From Megalobrama amblycephala (Eukaryota > Chordata > Actinopteri > Cypriniformes > Xenocyprididae), in assembly GCF_018812025.1 (NCBI RefSeq), contig NC_063052.1:14659001-14723000 (forward strand): a DNA stretch of 64,000 nucleotides. The letters run 5' to 3'. Below are positions 46,190 to 55,887 of this stretch, piece by piece. Position numbers and translations under genes: made by a program. Numbering within the stretch: the stretch's first letter is position 1; each line of letters starts with the position of its first letter. The notes under the pieces are model-generated. The model did not search any database, was not told the origin of the DNA, and worked only from the letters and a program-made list of their open reading frames with translations.

Positions 46190-48081
46190 ATATTCAGGTA
46201 AATGCAAATTTGTCCATAGCAATTACATGCACTGAAAAATATATTCAATAATCAAGTGCTTTTTCAATGGAAGATTTTTGTATTCCCTTTTGATAAATAA
46301 AGAGATCAGACTAAACAAATACACTGTTCAAACAAACTACAAAATTTCCTCTAACACACACTTTAATTCCCTCATGCTAAACCTTCAGGGGGTTTTCACA
46401 TCTAAAAACATTACATTGCCAGAATTTGCCTCCCTTATAGCAATAAAGATCTCTTATTATGCTTCCTGGTGGTTGCCTTCATGAAGCAAATGTAGAGTTT
46501 TGTGTCTGTGAATCCGAGTGCATGTTTACATTAGGCTTGCTGGTTAAGAAGCCGATAAATTATCCACCAACACAAGGCCGGGAAGAATAAGAGAGTGAGA
46601 GAAAGAAGGCAATTTTCTATGAATAAGGCAGCGAGAAGAGCTGACATCAGCAGTCTCTGGGCTGAAGATCACAACAGGCTGATGTTGTGTTCGAGCGCCG
46701 ACGCCTAAAACCCCCTCATAACATACAAAACTCACTCCTGTTAACTGCGGCAAGCAGGTTTTCTCATAAATGGGTCTTTAATGTCACTGTAGATAGACAT
46801 TAGAATAAGACTTTTTACTCAGGGTGGGTTTATTCTGTATAGTCGTGTTCCTCAAAGTCTTGCTTTAGCTTTTGAACCACCATTTGGGGTATGTGACAAC
46901 ATGCCCCAACAGCAGAATACATTGTCCCAATGGAACATGCCATTACAACTTGCCACAATTCAGTTTAACTTTTAATCTTATTAGCCTATAAAATGTATGT
47001 TTTCCTTATACATCTTTGTGCCACTCCACAGTGCACATTTTTATAGATATCTCTCTCATGGTTGGGACAATTAAAGCAGTATAAGCAGGAAGATCGGAGT
47101 ACTCTGTACTTAAAAACACGCTTCATATGCCAATAGAGGAAATCAGCAGGATAAATTCTGAAAGGCTCCATAGAAATCCACATCAGATAAGACCGTAGAG
47201 AGCAGATGCCAGCGCAGAGGTCTCACATTATGGCATCGCCATTCAGACACAAATCATTATGGCTACAATTTTAAGCGACTCTCTGCAGGCATGATTATAA
47301 ACAAAGACTTGATATTAAAGCCTTCCATTCATGCGTGCATAAAGTAAACATGCACAGAGGAAAAAGTCTATTTTGAAAAAAAATTATACTGCCCACTGCG
47401 GAGGAGGAGGAGGGCTGGGAACATTTTTCCATCTCTTGGTCCCGAATTGGTGTCTAATTATCGCATCATAATGAGAAGTTAAAATAACTTTCAACTTGTT
47501 CATTCCTGGCCAAGGACCAATAAGAATACGCAAGTCTCTCCATAACCGACTGCCTTTGTGACTTCTGGCTTGTTCCTGCTGTCCACTAGTTAACCTCCAA
47601 AATACAAGTCAAGTTGCGTATTTCTGAACCGGTTTGTGCTTGAAAACTATATACTAAATAACACGTGACACTTTGGCTGTGTGATATAAGGAGCAAGATA
47701 GACTTAAAACACATTTTGGCACAAAGGAAAATTTTCCTGACCGAGTTCTTCTGTGCTCTAAATCACTCGCAAATCTTTTGATTGTTCGATAATATTCAGT
47801 TTTTGCTAAATATTATGCTTTTTGCAAGACCATTTCGTACTTTTCATCTTCAGAAAGATCTTTCTTCCTCACCATATTGCATGAGATCTGTGACTTGCTT
47901 AATAATGTGGAACAACCTCTTTAAGGAAGTTTTCCATTTACCTAAAAGACCTGGAAAACTACTTAAATCTGTCCTGAGATTGATAACGGTTATCTGAAAA
48001 TATATGGAGAAATATAACAAGCACTTTCATTTGTTGCACTGAAATCCTACTGATATGTCACTTGCTTAATACTTATATATC
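46190..48081. other. Single-copy-looking stretch, candidate conserved non-coding DNA
   Basis: The longest repeat-free block of the window. 47330-47620 is striking for its complexity (GGAGGAGGAGGGCTGGGAAC, TAATTATCGCATCATAATGA, CTGGCCAAGGACCAATAAG), typical of a conserved fish regulatory element, though I cannot test conservation. Short frames (46544-46753 minus, 46986-47183 minus, 47782-47997 plus) have no domains. Confidence 0.4.
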
Positions 48082-48621
48082 TACACTCTAAAAAATGCTG
48101 GGTTAAAAACAACCCAAGTTGGGTTGAAAATGTACAAACCCAGCAGTTGGGTTAAATGTTTGCCCAACCTGCTGGGTAGTTTTATTTAAACCAACTATTG
48201 TTTAAAAATTGCTATATGGCTAGCTTAAAATGAACCCAAAATAGTTGGGAAATTAAAAACCAGATGCAATTAGAGGCAACAATAATAGACAAAAGGTGAA
48301 TGTTTATTAATAAGCTTTAATATTTTATTAATATAAATGTATTAATAAGCAATTTAATAAATGTTTATTGTTTAATAATTATTCACTGAACATTAATAAA
48401 TGTTCATTTCCAACATACTTTGGGTTCATTTTAATTAAGCAATACAGTAATGTTTAAACAATAGTTGAGTTAAATAAAACTACCCAGCAGGTCGGGCAAA
48501 CATTTAACCCAACCGCTGGGTTAAAACAACCCAATTGCTGGGTTAAAACAACCCAATTGCTGGGTTTGTCCATTTTCAACCCAACTTGGGTTGTTTTTAA
48601 CCCAGCATTTTTTAGAGTGTA
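48082..48621. mobile_element. AACCCAGC-family MITE, best copy
   Basis: The left end TACACTCTAAAAAATGCTGG and the right end CCAGCATTTTTTAGAGTGTA are exact inverted repeats. The arms continue for over 50 bp (GGTTAAAAACAACCCAAGTT and so on). The inner part includes ATTAGAGGCAACAATAATAG. Useful as the reference copy for this family in the window. Confidence 0.92.
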
Positions 48622-48744
48622 TGTATGTAAAATGTATGTAAAAATAAATATGTATGTAAAAGTTAAAAGCTTAAAATGAACCTAAAATAGGTTGGAAATT
48701 AACATTTTTTAAATATGTTTAATAAATGAACATTTATTATTAAA

Positions 48745-49985
48745 TACACTCTAAAAAAATGCTTAATAAAAGTTGGGTTAAAAATGGACAAACCCAGCAA
48801 TTGGGTTGTTTTAACCCAGTGGTTGGGTTAAATGTTTGCTCAACCTGCTGGCTAGTTTATTTAACTCAACTATTGTTTAAAAATTACTGTATTGCTTGCT
48901 TAAAATGAACCTAAAATATGTTGGAAATTGACATTTATTCATATGTTTAATAAATGAACTTTCATTAATAAGTTAAATGAATAATAATAAACAATAAACA
49001 TGTATTAAATTACTGTCCACCTTTTGATTATTGTTGTCTCTAGTAATTATGTGTCTGATTTTTTATTTCCAACCTATTTTGGCTTGTCATTTTTAAACAA
49101 TAGTTGAGTTAAATAAAACTACTCAGCAGGTTGTATCAAATATTTAACCCAAACACTGGGTCAAAACAACCCTAACACTAAGTTTGTCCATTTTCAACCC
49201 AACTTGTGTTGTTTTTAGTCTAAATCTAGACTAAAAACACATCTCTTTGCTCTTGCATACACATAACACATTATCAATACATTAACATTTTTCAAATCCG
49301 TTAAAGGATTGTTACGCTGCAATAATTAGGTCGGCCGGAACCGAGAACATTTCCTATAACACTAGATATACCTGTACATCAGAATAAGAATGGCATCTAC
49401 GCTAATATCAGTCTCTTTGCTTATCCTGAGGTTTGCCGGGTGCTGGATCCAGGCCGTATCCAGATCAGATGGAGAACCTGTGTCTGGACCTGACTACAAT
49501 GTAGCCCAGGAGACAATGGGCCTACAGATCCAGTTCTGGCTGCATCTATAATTCAGATTTTTAATCTCCGTATCCGCTTACATATATTTATATATAATCT
49601 ATTTTTAATCTCTATAATAAAAATGTATAATTCAGATTTTGATCTCCATATCCATTTACATATATTATATATATCTTCCAAGGGGTTTTTTCCCTCCTAG
49701 GACTTTTTTCCCAGTGTTAGCACGCTGGGTTTTTCTCCTAGGGGTTTTTTTCCACCCCTGGGAGTCAGCCGACATTGGCTTAATGTAGCACCATCTTGTA
49801 TATGTTACATATTACCACGCTTGCTTGTACAACTTATTTATAACCACTTCTCTTTTTTCTGTTCTTCTAACATGTAAAGCTGCTTTGAAACAATTACCAA
49901 TTGTAAAAAGCGCTATATAAATAAATTTGACTTGACTTGACTTGACTTGACCAAGCATTTTATTTATTTATTTTTTTGAGAGTGT
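48745..49985. mobile_element. AACCCAGC-family MITE split by a LINE
   Basis: The left end TACACTCTAAAAAAATGCTT starts the copy, and family blocks run to TTGTGTTGTTTTTAG at 49217. After the LINE segment the end resumes at 49951 with CCAAGCATTTTATTTATTTA and GAGAGTGTG, the diverged equivalent of CCAGCATTTTTTAGAGTGTA. Confidence 0.8.
49218..49951 (+). mobile_element. Non-LTR retrotransposon (LINE) 3' end
   Basis: Begins with the last codons of an ORF, SKSRLKTHLFALAYT then TAA (49219-49266), of the kind that closes reverse-transcriptase ORFs of fish LINEs (x-SxLKTHLF). A 3' UTR of about 670 bp follows (GCCGGGTGCTGGATCCAGGC, CCTAGGGGTTTTTTTCCACC, GGCTTAATGTAGCACCATCT), ending AAAAAGCGCTATATAAATAA and a (TTGAC)4 tail. 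Such 5'-truncated copies are the usual product of target-primed reverse transcription. No reverse transcriptase domain remains. The clade is not assigned. Confidence 0.75.
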
Positions 49986-51007
49986 GTGTGTATATTATAT
50001 ATAATAACTTATTTATGAACAACTCGTAATTGTGAGTTGACAGACCACAGATTCAGTGACTGTAAATGAACAGATACATTAAAACAGCCTAAATCCATTA
50101 AAACCAACCTACATATTTTTCAGGGACATTTCAAGATTTAGTACATAATGTATTTGAAAATCATTTTCAGTATGTCAACATCAAATATGAAGGAGTAATT
50201 GCAATCGTTTACTTTATGGACCTCATGCTCCGTGACACCTCATCATTTCAGCGGCGTTTTCTTCACAAGTTACAGCCATGAAGTGACACATTTTACAGTC
50301 CTCTAAAGGAGCCTGTTGTATACAAGCTCTGCTGGCATCATGGAAAACATAAAGTGGGAATAATGTTGGCAGATTTCAGAAACACTCCATCGGTTCGGAT
50401 ATTTCAAGAGCAGCGGTGCTTCTCTGATCCTAAAGAAACCATGACTTCCACCCTTACAGCCACCGTCATCAGCCCTAAAACGGCTCAGAGAGGCGGCCAT
50501 TGATCATTTCGCTGATAAAATACTTTCCACAAGGACCTGGCACAAGTTCGGCCCATTTGGCAAGCCCTCCCACTATGAAACAAATCTGTATGTAACACTG
50601 AATGCATATGGCTTTCAGAGATAAATACTACACAAGCTGAATTCAGAGCGGCCAGGATGGTTGGATCGCCAAGCAAGCTTTTAAAGGGCCGGTCCAGTGC
50701 TGCTTTGGGGCTCTTTGACAGCTCACATGCCTCATTATCAGTCATCTGTAACCTTATTTTGCAACATGGAAATAAGCTATTTTCTGTGAATTCTGTAAAT
50801 ATTTGTCATTCATTATAGGTAAATAACTAAAAAGTGCAGTAAAACAATTTGCACTAACAAGTGTGTTTATAATTACAACTATACATTAAAATAATTTTCA
50901 AGCAATTTCAAGCAGCATAACGAGCGGTTTTGTACAGCTATAAAATAACTGGAAGCGAATGACACGGGAACACAGACACATTTGATTTATAAATACGTTA
51001 AAACTAT
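49986..51007. other. Single-copy-looking stretch, candidate conserved non-coding DNA
   Basis: 50200-50760 is GC-richer and complex (CTCCGTGACACCTCATCATT, GGCCCATTTGGCAAGCCCTC). The minus-strand frames at 50303-50500 and 50485-50745 overlap only at their ends, have no recognised domain and no shared splice signals. Worth a homology search. Not called as a gene. Confidence 0.4.
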
Positions 51008-51180
51008 TCAATTCAATTCACATTTATTTGTATAACACTTTTCACGATACATATCGTTTCAGCTTTACAGAGAATGCATGTTAACATTACAATTTAGAGA
51101 ATGCATTTAGCAAATAATGTAATAATTTAGGCAATTAATTTACAATCACTGTTAGCAGTTTAACTGAAGGTAGATGCAAT
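51008..51180 (-). mobile_element. LINE or SINE 3' tail, reversed
   Basis: Read on the minus strand, TTATACAAATAAATGTG ends in a short (AATTG)n-type tail (plus strand ATTCAATTCAATTC at 51008). This resembles the tail structure of the 49218 LINE but with a different pentamer. Only the 3' end is present. The upstream border is approximate. Confidence 0.55.
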
Positions 51181-51752
51181 AAGCTCCTGGAAAAAATTAA
51201 TTACATATTAACAATAATTATATGGATATACAGACATTTGGGAATGTGCATGATGGATACAACTTGTAAACCTTAATAAGCTGAACTCAAATAATGTAAT
51301 TCAGTGGTAAGAAATAAATGTACTGATATCCTACATTAAGTCAAATAATTGTTTCATTTTTTAATGTCTATGAATAAATTTCATATTTTAAAAAGCATAG
51401 ATTGTGTTGAAGTCACTGTTATTTGGTGTTGAAGAAATGTAAAATCAATGAAATCTGTAAATCTTACATATTAATGGACAAAATGTAATCTTATTTAATC
51501 TTGGTTGATGTGCTCGGATTATTTCTATTAATTAAACAATCTAAGAATGAAAAAAAAAAAATCAAAAAATCTGCCAAAAAGCTCATATCAATGTATTATA
51601 CAGAAGCAAAATATACATCAAAAGTGCAAAAAATGGATGACGTTTTTTGGATGACGTTTAATCATTTGGATCTGTGCACCTAAAGACGTTTGTTTGGTGC
51701 TACGACCTTTCTGTTTGTAATTATTAATTAAACAATAAATAAAAATAAGGTT
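51181..51752. other. AT-rich spacer
   Basis: No repeats recognised. The 60-codon frame at 51501-51683 is Lys-rich because of an A tract. Not called. Confidence 0.4.
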
Positions 51753-52160
51753 TTTACACTGTCAAAATTATTTTCATGATTTATCAAAACATTTTTTTCT
51801 TTTGTCAAATCAACTTCAATAATTAATGTGGTTCAGATAACATAATATTTAGTGTTTTTTTTAATTAAACCAATCACCTTCATTGTATTAACTCAAATTT
51901 TTAATTTCAATGAACTCAATTTTAAGGTAACTTACTTTTTTAAGTTAAACCAACAGTTCTTTACTGATTATGGATGATCACTGAAATACAGCAGGGAAAT
52001 TAAATTGGCGTAAAGAGGTTAAGGGAACGTTCTGGGAATGTTAGAATAACGTTTTACAAACCAAAAACTAATGTTCTATTTCCGTTAAGACAACTTTCCT
52101 TACAAACACGTTCTGGGAACGTTTTGGGAACGTTCTGGACACCAAAAATTGTTAGTTGGG
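51753..52160. repeat. Two dispersed repeat fragments
   Basis: 51753-51955 contains GGTAACTTACTTTTTTAAG and AAGTTAAACCAAC, the kind of end seen in a common fish MITE. 52015-52160 contains multiple copies of GGGAACGTTCTGG and its variants (GAACGTTCTGGGAATGTTAG, CACGTTCTGGGAACGTTTTG), a short-period palindromic repeat. Neither codes. Confidence 0.5.
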
Positions 52161-52917
52161 AGTAGGCATTGCAAAATAACAATAAGCAATACTTTAACAG
52201 TATTTACTGACCTAGATTGATGTAAGTAAATACATTTCTCGAAAACAATGCGGTATTTAACCCTTCAAAATCATAATGGATTTTGAAGTTCATCTTCACC
52301 ACTTGTTTGTTTTTATCATTGAAATCAGAGGCAAGTCAGATACAAGCATCAAAGAATGTTCTGCGAACAGTTAATGTCTGCGTTCATGACTTCACACACT
52401 TCGAGAGGAGTATATCGTAATGCCGAACGCCCACTGCCTCCTGCTCCGGTCGCCCACTCTGCCATCCGTCTGTCCCTCCCACCTCCCTCCATCACATCCC
52501 ACCGCACATCTCCACCAGCCTTTCATGAGGGTAGGATCCAATTAGTCCAGATTCATGAGGAAGCACTGACAAGCGGCACTGCAACAGGAAGTCTTCAAAG
52601 CCGAAGAGGGGGGAGGGCGGGCAACAGAGGAAAACGGATAATGAAAAGAACGCACGTGTAGGTGGCTGGTGACTCAGACGTGTCCTTAAAGCTTCAAACT
52701 TAAATCTATAGGAGAAAACTCATCTGAAAGCCATTCTTCATGCTGCTATGGCCACCATAACCTCATAGAGGTCTCGCCCTCTCGTGGTCTTGAACTGTCA
52801 ATCACTGTTTACCGGCAGATTTTATGTTGTCGATGAGGTTTAGATGACGTTTTATTGTTTATAAAACAATCAAGTTCAAATAAGCATAGAGTGTGGGGTC
52901 ACAAAGTCAAAGACCTC
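52161..52917. other. Single-copy-looking stretch, no gene recognised
   Basis: 52400-52660 is notably C-rich (CTCCCACCTCCCTCCATCAC). The 101-codon plus-strand frame at 52356-52661 owes its Pro/Ser content to this and has no domain. It could be a regulatory sequence. Confidence 0.35.
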
Positions 52918-53270
52918 ACTGTTTCTGAACTCCCTGAAACACCTTCATTGTAGTTTTCTTCCAGGAAGGAACACGTCACAATGTTCCTCATTTAAATAAT
53001 TCATATGCAGAATAAAGGGGCGGGGCCTGGTTGAGTTAGTTAGTAGTGCGTTGAAACTGACGGTTATGGAAAGGGGCGGGACATTTTTTTCAAACACCAA
53101 TCACAACAGACTGGTCCAGCTGACCAATCAGAGCACGTTGTGCTTTTCAGAAGGCGGGGCTTCATAGAGACAGGAACTAAACAGAGCGTTACTGACAGAC
53201 TGGGAAGAGAGGAGCTGCAACAATGGAGAATATGAGGAAAATAATCAACATTCAAGCAGGAAAACCTGTT
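52918..53270. repeat. Repeat D, copy 2
   Basis: Same ordered blocks as 18291-18602 (CACTGTTTCTGAACTCCCTG, GGGGCTTCATAGAGACAGGA, CAATGGAGAATATGAGGAAA), with an added GGGGCGGGGCCTGGTTGAGT insert near 53018. Confidence 0.8.
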
Positions 53271-53609
53271 CTAGTAGAGCACAAAAACTACATCAAGACT
53301 TTGTAAAATAGCATAATAGGTCCTCTTGATTATGATTTCACTTTTTTAACTTTAGTTAGTGTGTAATGTTGCTGTTTGAGCATAAACAACATCTGCAAAG
53401 TTACGACGCTCAAAGTTCAATGCAAAGAGAGATATTTTCTTTTACAGAAATCGCCGTTTAAGGACTACAACAAACGGCTGGTAGAGACTACAATGAGCTT
53501 GTTCCCGAGTTAGTGACATCACTAACCCTAAAATTTACATAAACCCCGCCCCCGAGAACACACAACAAAGAGGATGAGGCCATGTTGGGCTGCTTTAGAG
53601 AAGAGGAAT

Positions 53610-54277
53610 GGTGCGTTCACACCGGACGCGAATGAAGCGGTAAGCGCGAGTGATTTACATGTTAAGTCAATGCAAAGACGCGAATTGATATCCTGCGTCA
53701 TTCGCGCGAATCGCGCAAGTTGAAAAATCTGAACTTTGGCGAATTTCCGCGCCGCGTTAACCAATCAGGAGCTTGCTCTAGTAGTGACGTGACGTAGCGA
53801 GCTGAGGCAGAAATTCGAAACAACAATGGAGGACAAAATCATTGTCGCTATACATCTTCATACATTTATAGAAACAAAAATAAAAAGGATCGTGTTTGAA
53901 AGAAAGTGAGTGAGGAGGTCGGACAATCTGATAAGTTGTAAAAAAGGGTCTTTACTCAATTTGAGCTATATATATATATATATATACATATTAAGACTAC
54001 AAGCCAACTAAAGACGACCAATTGAGCTTATTCGCTGTAATTTACAATTATTTCCCCACTGACAAGTTGTGTTTATTCAGAGGAAGTGTGCAGAAAGCAG
54101 TGGGAGAGTCTGGGACACATAATGGAGCGGGAGAGCCCCTCCCATGACACGAATTCGCGTCTGTTGTGAAGGGATTTTCACGCGCGAATGAAGCGAGTAA
54201 ACTCAAAATGTTCAAGCGTCCAACTACGCGCGAATAGCGCGATTTATTCGCGCAATTCGCGTCTGGTGTGAACACAG
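53610..54277. mobile_element. CG-rich MITE with GTTCACACCGGACGCGAAT ends
   Basis: The left end GGTGCGTTCACACCGGACGC and the right end (reverse complement) GCTGTGTTCACACCAGACGC are inverted, each followed by GAAT and CGCG-rich sequence such as GTCATTCGCGCGAATCGCGC. CpG density is far above the surroundings. A (TA)n run lies at 53968-53986. No domain found in the small minus frames at 53528-53764 and 54048-54275. Harbinger-like by end style, but no target duplication seen. Confidence 0.7.
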
Positions 54278-54495
54278 CAGAAGAGTTGTTGTAGTAGAGT
54301 GTTGTTCATTTTACGCCACAAACGAGGGTCAATTCAACGCTGGATTTGCACAAAAGATGAACATGACGGCACATGCTAGTGGATGAGTTGAATCAACTCC
54401 ACAGCAACTACATCAATTTATCCACTAACCATTCAGAAACGTCTAAAAGTTGTAACTTCTTCCTGAGTCTCTCCATCAGTGTCGACTCCGGTTTG

Positions 54496-54796
54496 AACAA
54501 TGTAAGGCTGAACACCGTCGTCATTTTGGCTGCGTGAGATTCTCCAGCTTTGTTGTTGTTGAGCTGTTAAAGCTCCGCCCTCTTCTGGAAAGGGGGCGGG
54601 AGCAGCAGCTCATTTGCATTTAAAGGGACACACACAAAAATGCCGTGTTTTTGCTCACACCCAAATCGGGGCAAATCTGACAAGCTATAATAAATTATCT
54701 GTGGGGTATTTTGAGCTGAAACTTCACAGACACTTTCTGGAGACACCAGAGACTTATATTACATCTTGTAAAAGGGGCATTATAGGTCCACTTTAA
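54496..54796. mobile_element. Type C MITE module, copy 2
   Basis: TTTGAACAATGTAAGGCTGA onward matches 62947 onward almost base for base through GACTTATATTACATCTTGT. Followed by TTAA. Confidence 0.8.
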
Positions 54797-55860
54797 GAAA
54801 GCAATACTGCTATATAAAGTTCAAAACTGAAACGTTAAAAGAGCACATTAGTATGCAAGTCGCTTTGGTGCAACTCTAATACATGTGTATCTAAAAGAGG
54901 CGTTCATGGTCTTAAATTGATCCATACTGCATAGGCTAGAGCCGCAAATTACACTCCTAACTCTCTAACTGAATATATAATACAAAGAGGACCTCCTGGC
55001 GTCAGTGTGAATTTACAATTTCCTCTGCTGTGATGTTCTGACCCGAGAAAAACTCTCATATTGTGCAGATATTCCATCTGTATCGCTCCCCTGTGGCCGT
55101 ATCTCTAACCTTGAGTACAAAGATTTCGTTTAAACATGCGTAACCATGGTTTCCTTTGCCCATTAGATCACAGGGCCGCTCTCTCGCCTAGCAATCAATA
55201 GTTTGCAGGTTTTTGGGATATTCAGATGTGAGGGGGCTGGTTTCACATCACTCACACTGAACAACCCCGAGACCCTCTGAGCTTAGAGTTTTGCAGTTTC
55301 CATGGTAATATGCGTGTGATTGAAAAAAAGAAAATAAATAGATAGTAATGGAAGGAAGAGTGACATTCTATATGCGCACACGTGTGAGAGAAAGCAGCAG
55401 AATAGATGAAAGCGAGAAAGAAAGAAGTGCTAAAAAGGAGGCAAGGTGAGGCTCGGATCATTCACCTTTCTTCACTATCGATGAAACGCTGCTCTCTTCC
55501 ATCAAACCTGTGGCAGACTGACACCGCATACTGATAGACTACAGACGACCTGTGGTCTTGAGAGACAGTCCAAAGTGGCTGTGTGAATGAATAACGTCTG
55601 CCGGACTGGGAATGTGGAGGGAACGAATATTAGATAAAATATCGAAACCAAGTGGATTTATTTAAGTGGAAGTTTCTGTAATACAGCCCCTGATCTTCAA
55701 ATCACTGGCTGAGCGGCGGTAAAAATGTGCATACTTAGTCTAACAGCCCTGTGAAGGACTGAATCTGACCCTTAGTCTGTTTCTGCAGGTTTACTTCATT
55801 ACGCCAGTAGGTGGCGACATGAGCGAGTCATTTAAATCAATCTCTCCAATGATTTGTTTA
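54797..55860. other. Single-copy-looking stretch, no gene recognised
   Basis: Complex sequence, with CGACCTGTGGTCTTGAGAGA and similar near 55545. No frame over 70 codons. Ends with a GCCAGTAGGTGGCGAC box (55803) and TGATTCATTGGG. Candidate regulatory DNA only. Confidence 0.4.
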
Positions 55861-55887
55861 TAAACACTGATTCATTGGGTAAAAAAT

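Larger units (their letters stand above)
53340..54796. mobile_element. Composite element ending in a type C module
   Basis: After AATAGGTCCTCTTGATTATG (53316) comes a 270-bp segment (CAACAAACGGCTGGTAGAGA, AACCCCGCCCCCGAGAACAC). It is cut at about 53610 by a CG-rich element and resumes at 54278 (AGAGTTGTTGTAGTAGAG), finishing with the type C module whose right end reads CATTATAGGTCCACTTTAA. AGGTCCTC on the left and GGTCCACTTTAA on the right may be its inverted ends, which would make this a longer relative of the type C MITEs. Borders approximate. Confidence 0.5.

Noticed and set aside
52356..52661. 101-codon Pro/Ser-rich plus-strand frame
   Set aside because: Composition follows a C-rich tract. 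No domain, no start context, no splice evidence.
18389..53255. Matching minus-strand frames at 18389-18592 and 53064-53255 as a conserved small gene
   Set aside because: The match is explained by both lying in interspersed repeat D. Non-coding parts of the repeat are equally similar.
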